NCBI RefSeq assembly: GCF_016481275.1
Contig: NZ_JAEMNW010000004.1
Location: 434,001 to 498,000, forward strand
DNA from: Antrihabitans auranticaus
GTDB lineage: Bacteria > Actinomycetota > Actinomycetes > Mycobacteriales > Mycobacteriaceae
DNA: 64,000 nt
Direction of reading: 5' to 3'
Shown here: positions 8,969 to 17,345 of the stretch, in pieces
How the letters are laid out: each line of letters opens with the position of its first letter
Numbering within the stretch: position 1 is the stretch's first letter
The notes under the pieces: generated by a model
Told to the model about the DNA's origin: nothing
Databases searched by the model: none
Seen by the model: the letters and a program-made list of their open reading frames with translations, nothing else
Position numbers and translations under genes: made by a program

Positions 8969-9019
8969 GCTCGAGCAATTCCGACAGACGCACCGACAGA
9001 ACGGTTTCGGTATTCGAAC

Positions 9020-9913
9020 ATGGCGATGACTTTGGACCCGCAGTCGGTAGTAGTCGGCATCGACGGTTCGCGTGCAGCCTTGCACGGTGCGTTGTGGGCG
9101 GCGCGCATCGCCGATGTGCGCCATGCGCCCCTCGCGATTGTTCATACGGTGCCTTCTGGTAGGTACTTCGGCGGCGACGACGAGCTGCCGATCGAGGCTG
9201 CTTTCAGGAGACAGGATCTCGGCAGGGCGAAGAGACTCCTCGCGCATACAGCGTCGATGGTGCGCAAGCGTTATCAGGAAGTGGACGTTTCGTGGCGAAT
9301 TCGTCCTGGTGTAGCAGCGGATGTGCTCCTCGAACTCAGTGTGCAGGCAAGTCTTGTCGTCGTCGGAGCGACTGGTCGAACTAGAGCGGGGGCTCGCATC
9401 CTGGGGTCCACCGCACTGCAAGTGTCGAACGCTGCTTCGAGCCCTGTTGCTGTGTTTCGCGGTCAGCCGGACTCACGGGTGCACGTTCTCGGCGACCCGC
9501 GACCGGTCGTGGTGGGTGTGGACGGAGGTGCGACGAGCGAGCGAGCTGTCGGCCAAGCATTCGATTACGCCGCTATGCTGCGGGTGCCTGTGATCGCTGT
9601 CCACATGTGGTCGGCAAATCACCTGCCCTACGGCGCCGAAGTGTCGCCTGACGTCGATCGGCAGTCCGAAAATGCTTTGCTTGCTGAGTGTTTGGCTGGT
9701 TGGGCAGAGAAGTTTCCCGATGTCGTGGTTATTCGCGTGTGTAAAGAGGGGAACGCAGTGACAGAGCTACTGGCGCGGTCGACGATCGCACAATTGATCG
9801 TGGTCGGCAGTCATGGCTATGGTCCACTGTCCGGTCTCGTCCACGGTTCGACCAGCCAAACCCTGACTTCTCGTTCGTCCTGCACGGTCCTTGTCTCCCG
9901 GGAATCGTTGTGA
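9020..9913 (+). CDS. Tandem universal stress protein (USP)
   Basis: 297 aa with two USP domains (about 12-150 and 160-295). Each begins with a VVVG(I/V)DG strand and ends with an ATP-binding loop of the G-2x-G-9x-G(S/T) type: GATGRTRAGARILGST in the first, GSHGYGPLSGLVHGSTS in the second. It resembles the tandem USPs of the mycobacterial DosR regulon (Rv1996/Rv2005c/Rv2623 group), which bind ATP and slow growth. Its TGA overlaps the GTG of the next gene. The ribosome-binding site is weak. Confidence 0.9.
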   Translation: MAMTLDPQSVVVGIDGSRAALHGALWAARIADVRHAPLAIVHTVPSGRYFGGDDELPIEAAFRRQDLGRAKRLLAHTASMVRKRYQEVDVSWRIRPGVAADVLLELSVQASLVVVGATGRTRAGARILGSTALQVSNAASSPVAVFRGQPDSRVHVLGDPRPVVVGVDGGATSERAVGQAFDYAAMLRVPVIAVHMWSANHLPYGAEVSPDVDRQSENALLAECLAGWAEKFPDVVVIRVCKEGNAVTELLARSTIAQLIVVGSHGYGPLSGLVHGSTSQTLTSRSSCTVLVSRESL

Positions 9914-11439
9914 CGTACGACGCTCCGGGATCGGAATCGATCCCGGATCTGACCGGACTGGCAGGTATCGCAGAGCTCTCGCGAGAGTCTGTGGTCACAT
10001 TGCGCGCGACCTACTTCGACACCGAAGACACGCGGCTCCTGCGGGCCGGCATAACGCTGCGCCGCCGAGCGGGTGGATCGGACGAAGGTTGGCATCTGAA
10101 ATTGCCGGCTGTGCAGGACACTCGATTGGAATGCCTTCTGCCACTGGATGATCGGAGCACGCCGCCAGCCGAGCTGACGCGACTTGTCGCTGCTCGAACG
10201 CGGGGCAGGCTGCTGCGTTCGGTCGCATGCATCACGACGGACCGTGAGACGACAAAACTGATCGGTGCGAACGGTGCACCGATCGGCGAAGTGGTGGTCG
10301 ATTCCGTTCTGGCCCGCAACCTTATCGGTGACCGTATTCCGGTGAGTTGGCGTGAGGTGGAGGTGGAGGTGCCGGCGAACAGTGTTGCCGTGATGTCGGC
10401 AATCGACACTCATTTCGCCGAGTGCGGCATACGGCGAAGCGACCCTGGTTCGAAACTTGCACGGCTGCTGGAGATCGACGGAGATACCCCGCGCGCGCCG
10501 AGCGCACCGCTCGCGGCATTCTTGCGCGAGCAACTCGAGGAAATTTTGCAGGCCGACCTTGCATATCGACGCAAGCGACCAGACGCGGTGCATCGCATCC
10601 GAGTTGCGGCGCGCAGGGCAAGCAGCGTACTGACAGAGTTCGGATCCGTTCTCCACCACGTATCTGGCGGGTCCGAACTGAACCGCGAACTGCATTGGCT
10701 CAGTGCAGAATTAGGCCCGACCCGGGACCTGGAAGTGCAACAGGAGCGGCTCGGGAAATTATTGGCGACGACCGACCCGACTCTGACGATCGGGCCTGTT
10801 GCCGCGCGGTTGCGGGCTCATTTCGGTGGGGCGATCATCGGTGCCGAGGAACACGCGACCACGACGCTGGATGCTGCGCGATACTGGGCCTTGCTCGACT
10901 CCCTCGAGACCTTTGCCACCACGAACAGTGGTGCGCTGGAGCCGGATCGGGCCGAGATGACGGCAGTCTTGGCCCACGCAGTGAAGCGGGTGTCCAAGTC
11001 TTTCGGGGCAGTCCGATCCGCGAAGGAAGGCGCGCCGCGCGAGCAGGCGATACACCGGATGCGAAAGGCGGCGAAAAGACTTCGCTATGCGCTCGAGGCG
11101 AGTCGGGGGACAGCACCGCGGACCGTGCAGCGTGCGATCGCGAAATTGACCAAGCTGCAGAATTCGTTGGGCGAGTATCAGGACTCGGTAGTTGCGCGTG
11201 CACACCTACTGGCTCTACTACGCGACTCCGAACTGTGCAGTGAAGACACATTCACGTTCGGTGTCCTCTATCAACGCGAAGTGCAGATCGGCGAGCACGC
11301 GGTGCGCGACTTGAAGAATGAATGGCGGCGAGCCGAGCGAGCCTGCCAACGGATCCAAGACAAGCAATCGACTTCGAGGGCCAACTGCTTTACGGGAAGT
11401 GACGAAAGGCAACAGCGTCCGAAACCACCGCAGCAATAG
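9910..11439 (+). CDS. CYTH-CHAD domain protein
   Basis: 509 aa. Residues about 20-185 form a CYTH triphosphate-tunnel domain (YFDTEDTRLLRAGITLRRR, WHLKLP) and about 198-490 a helical CHAD domain (HRIRVAARRASSVL, HRMRKAAKRLRYALEASR), whose basic faces bind polyphosphate. CYTH enzymes normally open with an ExExK catalytic strand. Here the GTG start at 9910, overlapping the previous stop, enters at TYDAPGSES, where that strand would already be past. The acidic metal ligands of the first strand therefore seem to be missing, and the domain may bind rather than hydrolyse phosphates. Coupled to the upstream USP. Confidence 0.85.
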   Translation: MTYDAPGSESIPDLTGLAGIAELSRESVVTLRATYFDTEDTRLLRAGITLRRRAGGSDEGWHLKLPAVQDTRLECLLPLDDRSTPPAELTRLVAARTRGRLLRSVACITTDRETTKLIGANGAPIGEVVVDSVLARNLIGDRIPVSWREVEVEVPANSVAVMSAIDTHFAECGIRRSDPGSKLARLLEIDGDTPRAPSAPLAAFLREQLEEILQADLAYRRKRPDAVHRIRVAARRASSVLTEFGSVLHHVSGGSELNRELHWLSAELGPTRDLEVQQERLGKLLATTDPTLTIGPVAARLRAHFGGAIIGAEEHATTTLDAARYWALLDSLETFATTNSGALEPDRAEMTAVLAHAVKRVSKSFGAVRSAKEGAPREQAIHRMRKAAKRLRYALEASRGTAPRTVQRAIAKLTKLQNSLGEYQDSVVARAHLLALLRDSELCSEDTFTFGVLYQREVQIGEHAVRDLKNEWRRAERACQRIQDKQSTSRANCFTGSDERQQRPKPPQQ

Positions 11440-11486
11440 TGTTTTCGCAATAGGACGTTGACTACGCATCGCAAGGAGTTATCGCT

Positions 11487-12365
11487 GTGACATATCAGCC
11501 AATTATTGTCGGGGTGGACGGCTCGCCGTCCTCAGGCTCTGCGCTGCGGTGGGCAGCACTGGAGGCCGCGACCCATCATGTTCCGCTCCATATCGTCAAT
11601 TCCTGTGCGGACCCACGGGGTTACGCAGCGACCATCGCGGAGGCCGCGTTCGATCGCACTCCGCTGCAAGCTGCTGCACGAAAGGTGCTTGCGCGCGCGA
11701 CGACGGACGTTGCCGCGCACACGGCGGCAGTGGAGTCGCCCGAGGTCAAGACGATACTCAGTGACGATCCTGCTGTGCCGACCCTTATCGATCTATCGAA
11801 TGGCGCCCGGATGGTAGTGGTCGGTAGTAGGGGCCTCGGGGCGTTCAAGCGCGGGCTTCTGGGCTCGGTGAGTACCGCTGTCGCTCGGCACGCGCACTGC
11901 CCGGTAGCGGTGATTCACGAGCAGGACACCGACGAAGACTTACGCTCGAAGAAGCCGGTAGTCGTCGGTGTCGATGGGACGCGAAACAGCGAGCGCGCGA
12001 TCGAGATCGCATTCGACGAAGCGTCGCATCGGAATTGCGATCTTGTGGCGCTGCACGCGTGGGCCGATACGAGCGATTTCGACTATCAGTTGGCGGACTG
12101 GCCGGACGCTGCGGGTGCTGCGGAAGCGACGCTTGCCGAAAGCCTTGCGGGCTGGCAGGAGAAGTTTCCCGACGTTTCCGTACGTCGGATCGCTGTCAGG
12201 AATCACCCCCGCCGGCACTTGGCCGAACAGGCTGCCGACGCGGCGGTCGTTGTGGTCGGCAGCCACGGCCGGGGTGGATTCGCCGGCCTTCTTCTCGGAT
12301 CTGTCAGTCAGGCGTTGCTACATACCGTTTCATGCCCCCTGATCATCGCCCGTGGGCCCGCCTGA
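11487..12365 (+). CDS. Tandem universal stress protein
   Basis: 292 aa, GTG start with AAGGAG about 10 nt upstream. The two USP domains have ATP loops GSRGLGAFKRGLLGSVS and GSHGRGGFAGLLLGSVS. The WQEKFPDV motif in the second half is shared with the USPs at 9020 and 26864, showing they are paralogues. A CBS-domain gene follows 25 bp later, so the two probably form one unit. Confidence 0.9.
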   Translation: MTYQPIIVGVDGSPSSGSALRWAALEAATHHVPLHIVNSCADPRGYAATIAEAAFDRTPLQAAARKVLARATTDVAAHTAAVESPEVKTILSDDPAVPTLIDLSNGARMVVVGSRGLGAFKRGLLGSVSTAVARHAHCPVAVIHEQDTDEDLRSKKPVVVGVDGTRNSERAIEIAFDEASHRNCDLVALHAWADTSDFDYQLADWPDAAGAAEATLAESLAGWQEKFPDVSVRRIAVRNHPRRHLAEQAADAAVVVVGSHGRGGFAGLLLGSVSQALLHTVSCPLIIARGPA

Positions 12366-12390
12366 CGCATCACGAGTGAGTAGGGCTTCG

Positions 12391-12810
12391 ATGGCGATTC
12401 CCAGCAAAGGCGACGGAAGTCGTTGTTCTGCAGAGCTTCCAACCGTAGGAATGGTGATGACGACCCGCGTGGTCGCGATCGGCCCGTCTGCTTCTCTTCA
12501 AGAGGCGCTGGCCGTCATGTTGGGGGCGCGCGTTCGGCACCTGCCGATAGTCGATCGCGGCAAATGTGTCGGCCTTCTGTACGAGTCCGACGCTTTATGG
12601 GAACTGTATTTGCGGGCCGAGGCTGCGAGCGGCGCCGGTGCATGCGCTCGCAGCCCGGTGCCGCTCGTCGCGGTCGACGCCACGCTGGAGTCGGCCGCCG
12701 AAGCATTGGAGCGCGCCTCCGCCGATGCTCTCGTGGTCGATCATGATGGCCGGATTGCCGGAGTTTTGACGTCTACCGACATCGTCCATGCGATTGCTCG
12801 GGCGCGATAA
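12391..12810 (+). CDS. CBS-domain pair protein
   Basis: 139 aa from ATG 12391 (GAGTAGGG upstream); in-frame GTGs at 12352 and 12376 are alternatives. The two CBS motifs are VGMVMTTRVVAI...VRHLPIVDRGKCVGLL and LVAVDATLESAAEAL...ALVVDHDGRIAGVLTSTDIV. Stand-alone CBS pairs such as Rv2626c sense adenosine nucleotides and are DosR-regulated in mycobacteria. It follows the USP, so both parts of an ATP/AMP-sensing pair may be coexpressed. The first CBS is somewhat short. Confidence 0.75.
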   Translation: MAIPSKGDGSRCSAELPTVGMVMTTRVVAIGPSASLQEALAVMLGARVRHLPIVDRGKCVGLLYESDALWELYLRAEAASGAGACARSPVPLVAVDATLESAAEALERASADALVVDHDGRIAGVLTSTDIVHAIARAR

Positions 12811-13043
12811 CGCCGGAGCGGTTGCGTCAGTCGACCACGGCTGACACCGTCTGCGCGGCGAGATAGCACGCGATGATGTCGACGGTGCATCGGTGAGTAC
12901 TTCTCGCCACGAGAACACCTCGCGCTCAGCGTCTTAGTCGACAAGATTCGGCGCGCTTGCGGACGATCTGACGTCGGACATAGCCGTCGGTGGACTGCCC
13001 ACGAGCCTCGACGCAAGCGAGGATCGCAAATTTCGTTTCCGCG

Positions 13044-13529
13044 TTATTCATTGGGGTCCGAGTTGCCACTCGGCCACCATTCGCGTTGTCGTGCGAGACC
13101 GAACATCTCCAACAGAACCCCGACTGTGACGAAAGACGGTTGCAGCAGGCTCAGTTCCTTGATGATGGCGATCTGCACGGCGATCCAGGCGACAAGCAGA
13201 AGTCCCGATCCGATTGCAGCGGTGGCTGCTCGGGGGTCTCCCGAAATGGCCAGCCACGCGGTCGCAGTCATCGGCACACCGACGATGAGCACGAGCGCAA
13301 TTCCGGCTAAAGCAGGACTGTCGAAAGGGATTCGATGGGCAGCCTCGTCGCCGACGTCCAAGACACCCAGTATGAGCCCGGCCGCGCCGGCGAAGGCCAG
13401 TATGGCGGTACAGCCCGCCAGCGATGCAACCGAGTACGCCCAGAAGGTCGCAATCGGTCTGCGAATTGTCAGTTGCATGATGCTGAGTCTGTATAGCTGG
13501 ACGAATCGGCGGAAGGGCCCCATGTCCAT
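13044..13529 (-). CDS. Four-pass membrane protein of unknown function
   Basis: 161 aa if ATG 13529 is used (MDMGPFRRFVQLYR). An ATG at 13478 (MQLTIRRP) is the alternative, and neither has a strong ribosome-binding site. Upstream frame beyond 13586 is excluded because it would run into a terminator hairpin. Four hydrophobic segments are present, and PTIAFWAYS-type and LLEMFGLARQREWW stretches mark the ends. No family recognised. It is the last minus-strand gene of the local group. Confidence 0.6.
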   Translation of the reverse strand: MDMGPFRRFVQLYRLSIMQLTIRRPIATFWAYSVASLAGCTAILAFAGAAGLILGVLDVGDEAAHRIPFDSPALAGIALVLIVGVPMTATAWLAISGDPRAATAAIGSGLLLVAWIAVQIAIIKELSLLQPSFVTVGVLLEMFGLARQREWWPSGNSDPNE

Positions 13530-13585
13530 TGCGGAAAGGACGTTCGGAGTCGGCGAGACCATAACGCGCACTGAGCAACAGCGGA

Positions 13586-13616
13586 TCGCCCGGCCGTGAT
13601 CAGCACGGCCGGGCGA
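13586..13616. terminator. Strong hairpin terminator
   Basis: TCGCCCGGCCGTG and CACGGCCGGGCGA form a 13-bp perfect stem with a 5-nt loop just downstream (minus strand) of the small membrane gene at 13647-13847. There is no T-run, as is common for actinobacterial hairpins. Confidence 0.7.
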
Positions 13617-13646
13617 CATGGGGAGCGCGAACTCGGGATCAGCGGA

Positions 13647-13847
13647 TCACGAATGTCGCGGCATGTCGTGACCCCGTGAGGCGATGATGGCGATGGCGGC
13701 GACCGTCGCGGCTGTCGACAGCGCACCGACGCCGCCGACGGCGGCCCAGTTACCGAGCCCCGACCCGGCGGCAGTCAAGGTAATTCCCACGAGGGCGACT
13801 GTCACCATTGTGAGCACGTACACGATTGTCCACGCCGTCGGTTTCAT
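13647..13847 (-). CDS. Small two-pass membrane protein
   Basis: 66 aa, starting MKPTAWTIVYVLTMV with GAAGGA 6-7 nt upstream. Two Gly/Ala-rich transmembrane segments (about 7-29 and 36-57) and a short basic tail ending MPRHS. No family recognised. It lies 124 bp downstream of the DUF2267 gene on the same strand and is followed by a strong hairpin, so it may be the last gene of that unit. Confidence 0.6.
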   Translation of the reverse strand: MKPTAWTIVYVLTMVTVALVGITLTAAGSGLGNWAAVGGVGALSTAATVAAIAIIASRGHDMPRHS

Positions 13848-13971
13848 TTCATTCCTTCACTGGTTGAGCAGGTGCATTCCTGACAAGATTGTGCGAGAAC
13901 TGAACCGAGGGGTGACAGGGCAATTCGCCTCGAGTCGAATGGTCTGGTTTCCCTCGCAGGCAGTACGAATG

Positions 13972-14454
13972 TCATTCCGAGAAAGTCCAGGCGCCACTTG
14001 GGATTGGACCGCCAAGAGAATTATCCGCAAGTGGCTGCCCCCATACGACGTGTACAAGCGATTCGGGGAAAACAGCGAAGACTCTCTCTAGTTGGCCGGG
14101 CGAGAACAGTTGGTCGAGCGCGTCGGTGACCAGGCCCGCAGTTGTTGGAACGTCCGCTCGAGGTATGCCGGCCTCACGGGCGAACTGAGAGACAAACGCC
14201 TCGGTGCCGTGTCGGACGGGTACGTGCGAGGGTACCCAGCCGTCGTAGAACATTCCTCGGATCAGTTCCGGCATCTGTGCACCCAGGTGTGCGGCGACGG
14301 GGACCGGAATGCGATCACGAACCGTATGGCACCAGGCCCGGAGCGCCCGATAAGCAAAGAACCTGTCCTCGGTACCCAAGGTGTCGGTCACCACGTCGAG
14401 CCAGTGCTGCGCCTTGGCGACAGTGGGAGCGAAGGGATCGCGTTGCTGTGTCAT
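13972..14454 (-). CDS. DUF2267 family protein
   Basis: 160 aa from ATG 14454 with AAGGAG 6 nt upstream; the open frame extends to 14862 without support. The pattern DPFAPTVAKAQHWLDVV, then AYRALRAWCHTVRDRI, then GMFYDGWVPSHVPV is typical of DUF2267, small helical proteins of unknown function often found near stress genes. A close paralogue lies at 32189-32860, sharing ELxxGMFxxxWVPSHVPV and the LFSPG(Q/E)L(E/D)RVFA segment. A DosR-like box lies 87 bp upstream (14541-14554). Confidence 0.8.
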   Translation of the reverse strand: MTQQRDPFAPTVAKAQHWLDVVTDTLGTEDRFFAYRALRAWCHTVRDRIPVPVAAHLGAQMPELIRGMFYDGWVPSHVPVRHGTEAFVSQFAREAGIPRADVPTTAGLVTDALDQLFSPGQLERVFAVFPESLVHVVWGQPLADNSLGGPIPSGAWTFSE

Positions 14455-14540
14455 GAAATCTCCTTGGACTCGAAACGGCGTGTGTTTCGAGGTTCTCGGT
14501 TGATCACCGCCTCCAACTAGGGCAATGCGGCCTCGTCCGG

Positions 14541-14554
14541 AGGCCGTCAGGCCC
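14541..14554. promoter_or_regulatory. DosR-like box upstream of DUF2267
   Basis: AGGCCGTCAGGCCC matches the DosR core with a conserved GGCCC half. It is 87 bp before the DUF2267 start, the spacing seen at other boxes in the window. Confidence 0.4.
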
Positions 14555-14649
14555 CGGTACGACGACTTTGGGCGGTCGAATGGCAAGTGTCTGCTCGAGA
14601 GTGGCTCGGCGATTGTGAGTTCGACGACCGACGATTGACCCAGCGGCTG

Positions 14650-14663
14650 AGGACCACCGGCCC
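14650..14663. promoter_or_regulatory. DosR-like box upstream of the broken CBS gene
   Basis: AGGACCACCGGCCC is close to known mycobacterial variants of the form GGGACTTCCGGCCC. It is 111 bp before the ATG of the plus-strand CBS remnant and could also serve the divergent DUF2267 gene. Confidence 0.5.
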
Positions 14664-14773
14664 TTCGTGCCGGGCGTCGATTGCAGCACGCTGAAGACGG
14701 TCGCATCGAGCGTCGCTCCGCGCATGGAGCGGCGGGCGGAAATGCGAAATATGGAAAGGCAAAGGTAGTTTCG

Positions 14774-15093
14774 ATGCAGGCACGGGATCTCATGACACGT
14801 TCGGTGGTGACGGTGCAACCGCGAACTCCGCTCGCACAGGCGATCTCACTCCTTGTCGGCAATGGCTTCGCGGCGCTTCCCGTCGTTGACGAGGACGGTC
14901 ACGTGATTGGAATGCTGTCCGAGTCGAATCGTTGATTGCAGGCCGGGATCAGGCAGGTACGACTGTGGAGCAAGTGATGACGGCCTCGGCCCACGTATTG
15001 AGTCCGAGCGCAGATATGAGCACAATCGCGGTGCGCATGATCAACTTTCGCCTTCGTTCGATGCCGGTCGGCCGCCGCGGCATCTTGATCTGA
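14774..15093 (+). pseudogene. Frameshifted, truncated CBS-domain protein
   Basis: It starts MQARDLMTRSVVTVQPRTPL with an intact first CBS domain up to HVIGMLSESNR, then meets TGA at 14933. In the frame shifted by one base the second CBS domain continues (TVEQVMTASAHVLSPSADMS, then RMINFRLRSMPV) before ending GRRGILI at 15093. Compared with a normal CBS ending (PVVD...LVGIVSRRDIL) about ten codons are missing after SMPV. So there are two lesions: a one-base frameshift near 14930 and an in-frame internal deletion. A DosR-like box is still present upstream. A sequencing error would explain the first lesion but not the second. Confidence 0.75.
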
Positions 15094-15155
15094 AATTTGC
15101 AACTTACCTGGGCCGAGTTCGATCGGTCCACACAACTTCTCGATCGGAGTTCATC

Positions 15156-16013
15156 ATGGTTCATTCACCCCAGAAATCAATCATTGTCGGCATCGACGGA
15201 TCTACAGCCGCCATTCGTGCGGCTGAGTGGGCCGCAACAGAAGCGGCTGACCGGGATATCCCACTCAGGCTCGTCTACGTTGCGGAGCCGAACGGCGAGG
15301 ATCCTGTGGCGGGAGCTCCGAACACGGAGTTCGACTATGGCAGAGATGCTTTGGAGGCAGCTCGACGGGCTGTGGAACATCGTGACGCGGTGAAAGTCGA
15401 GTCCGAGTTGCTTCACGGGAAGGTCGACTCGACCTTGGCGGAGCTGTCCGAAGGCGCAGAAATGGTAGTCGTCGGATCGGTGGGTATCGGGTTCTTCGCC
15501 GAGATGATTCTCGGGTCGACCGCCTCTTCGCTCGCGCGGACAGCCCGCTGCGCGGTCGCGATCGTTCGTGCGCCCCACCGGTACGCCGAAGTGCCGTCGG
15601 CGGGGCCGATTGTAGTTCCTATCGAGAGTAGATCGCCGGTGGACGCAGTCCTGGGGGCGGCATTTTTCGAGGGCAAGATCCGAGCCGCAGAAGTGATGAT
15701 TCCGCAGCTACAGCGTATCCGCCCATGGGCGGTTCCTGCGAGCTCGACGACGGTCGCGCGTGGTGCCACGGGTCCGTTGGAAGACCGGGTGGATACGTTC
15801 CGCGGCAACTTCCCGACCGTGGTGGCCTACTCGATGCTCATAGACGGGTATCCGATTGCGTATCTGGAGCAACTGAGTAAGAGTGCGCAATTGGTTGTGG
15901 TCGGCCGCCGCCGTCAGACCGGCGCGGAAGACGCCGGCACTCTCGATGGGACCGCACACGCAATGGTTTATCACGCGAAATGCCCTGTGCTGGTGGTCCC
16001 CTCGATCACCTGA
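15156..16013 (+). CDS. Tandem universal stress protein
   Basis: 285 aa from ATG 15156 (GGAG 7 nt upstream); the open frame upstream to 14907 overlaps the CBS remnant and is not used. The first USP domain has IIVGIDGS and the loop [19 protein letters not shown]. The second is divergent: it ends GRRRQTGAEDAGTLDGTAHAM and lacks the full ATP loop. It shares IRPWAVPASST-type and [16 protein letters not shown] motifs with the USP at 34060 and the remnant at 35815, so these three form a subfamily. A terminator follows. Confidence 0.88.
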   Translation: MVHSPQKSIIVGIDGSTAAIRAAEWAATEAADRDIPLRLVYVAEPNGEDPVAGAPNTEFDYGRDALEAARRAVEHRDAVKVESELLHGKVDSTLAELSEGAEMVVVGSVGIGFFAEMILGSTASSLARTARCAVAIVRAPHRYAEVPSAGPIVVPIESRSPVDAVLGAAFFEGKIRAAEVMIPQLQRIRPWAVPASSTTVARGATGPLEDRVDTFRGNFPTVVAYSMLIDGYPIAYLEQLSKSAQLVVVGRRRQTGAEDAGTLDGTAHAMVYHAKCPVLVVPSIT

Positions 16014-16027
16014 GAGCGGGAGATGCA

Positions 16028-16064
16028 GAAGCCCGGCCAACGGATTCGTCGCTGGCCGGGCTTC
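16028..16064. terminator. Strong hairpin terminator after the USP
   Basis: GAAGCCCGGCCA and TGGCCGGGCTTC form a perfect 12-bp stem with a 13-nt loop, 15 bp after the USP stop. Confidence 0.75.
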
Positions 16065-16068
16065 GCAG

Positions 16069-16390
16069 TTCCTGTAACGTCGCGTGTGCCGGACGCGGCC
16101 TGGGGCTCGCTGCAAGCAGCAAATATCCGACAGTGACCGGAGCCAGGAGATTCAGGAAACGGTAGACCAGCACGGCAGCAACCGCGGTATCAGCCTGCAT
16201 TCCGGTTGCGGCGAGCGCGATCGTGAGAGTCGCCTCGACCACGCCGAGACCGCCCGACGCGCCGTGTGGCCGCGGCGTAGCCTGCTGACAACGGTGTGCG
16301 GTTGATGGCTATGAGTGCTGCTCCGCCGCCGACGATGACAGTCGCAATTGCCCCGCGCCGGCCGAAGCCGTGAAGACGGTCCACTTTCTG
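16069..16390 (-). pseudogene. Remnant of a YbhN/LPG-synthase-type (UPF0104) membrane protein
   Basis: The minus strand shows two pieces in different frames. An N-terminal piece from about 16384 reads FGRRGAIATVIVGGGAALIA (a first transmembrane segment). A C-terminal piece from 16267 reads GASGGLGVVEATLTIALA, then VYRFLNLLAPVTVGYLL. The GGxGxxEA and YR...P..xGY motifs are the conserved end of UPF0104 flippase-like proteins of about 320 residues. Most of the middle is missing. The C-terminal frame runs on through the terminator hairpin to 16006. Identification rests on motifs only. Confidence 0.5.
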
Positions 16391-16399
16391 GGTGGTCGA

Positions 16400-17320
16400 T
16401 CAGCCGGCGCGTCTACAAACCACGACTGGGCATGGCGCGTGGTAGATCAGGTTCTGACTCGTGGAGCCGAGTAGCGGCCCGATCAGGCGGTTGCGACCGC
16501 GACTCCCCACGACGACTATGTCGTTGGAACTCGCGCGGTTCAGCAAGATCTGTGCCGCGCCGCCTCGTTCGGAGATCCGAGTGACGACAACGTCGGGGTA
16601 CTTGTCGCTCCAGCCCGCGGTGCACTCGGCCAGCAGGGCGGCGGCCTCGCTTTCTTCGGTGGCAAGCGACTTGCGTGCCTCGGCAATGGGGTAGTGAACC
16701 TCGATCTTGTCCGCCTGCCAGGCGTGCACCGCGACGAGTGGAAGTCCGAATGCAGCAGCGAGTTGGAAGGCGTGCTCGACCGCATCGTCACTGAGGGGAG
16801 TGCCGTCGACGCCGACGATGATCTGCCGGTGAACGGAGTCGAACATCTCCACGTTCTGCCGGCAGATGACGACCGGGCAGTGCGCGTTGTTGACGACAAG
16901 GATGGCTGTAGAGCCGAGCAGAATCGTGCCGAACATCTCGGTCCCGTTCGGGCCGAGGACACACATGCGAGCATTTTTGGATCGTTCGATCAGCGCTTGC
17001 GCTGCGGGTCCGGTGGACACACTGCCGGAAACGTCGATGTCCGGAAAGTGCTCGCGCACGAGTTCGGCGGTCTCGGTGACGATCCGGTTCGCGGGTTGTC
17101 GGCCGGACTCCGCCAACTCGGCTGGCCCGGCAACCGCCGCTTCACCGAAGTAGTAGCCCGGATTGGGTAGAGCGTGCACGATCTCGAGTGTGCAGTGCAG
17201 TCTCGTTGCCAGGTCAGCCGCCCACAGAGCGGCTTGCGCGGCCGACCACGATCCGTCGACGGCCGCGACAATCGGATGTTCGGCGAAGTCCTCGTCCACT
17301 GCGTATCTTCTCTCGATCAC
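16400..17320 (-). CDS. Tandem universal stress protein
   Basis: 306 aa, GTG start (MIERRYAVDEDFAEH). Both USP domains are complete: IVAAVDGSW with loop GPNGTEMFGTILLGST, and IIVGVDGTP with loop GSRGRNRLIGPLLGSTS. Conserved PNPGYYFGEAA resembles the start of mycobacterial DosR-regulon USPs. It lies 25 bp downstream of the Acg gene on the same strand, so the two are probably cotranscribed. No clear ribosome-binding site was seen. Confidence 0.88.
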   Translation of the reverse strand: MIERRYAVDEDFAEHPIVAAVDGSWSAAQAALWAADLATRLHCTLEIVHALPNPGYYFGEAAVAGPAELAESGRQPANRIVTETAELVREHFPDIDVSGSVSTGPAAQALIERSKNARMCVLGPNGTEMFGTILLGSTAILVVNNAHCPVVICRQNVEMFDSVHRQIIVGVDGTPLSDDAVEHAFQLAAAFGLPLVAVHAWQADKIEVHYPIAEARKSLATEESEAAALLAECTAGWSDKYPDVVVTRISERGGAAQILLNRASSNDIVVVGSRGRNRLIGPLLGSTSQNLIYHAPCPVVVCRRAG

Positions 17321-17345
17321 GCTGTAGTCGGCATGCTGACGCCCG

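Noticed and set aside
12811-13043. 233-bp gap after the CBS gene
   Set aside because: No convincing gene, hairpin or box was found; the short open frames there lack start signals.
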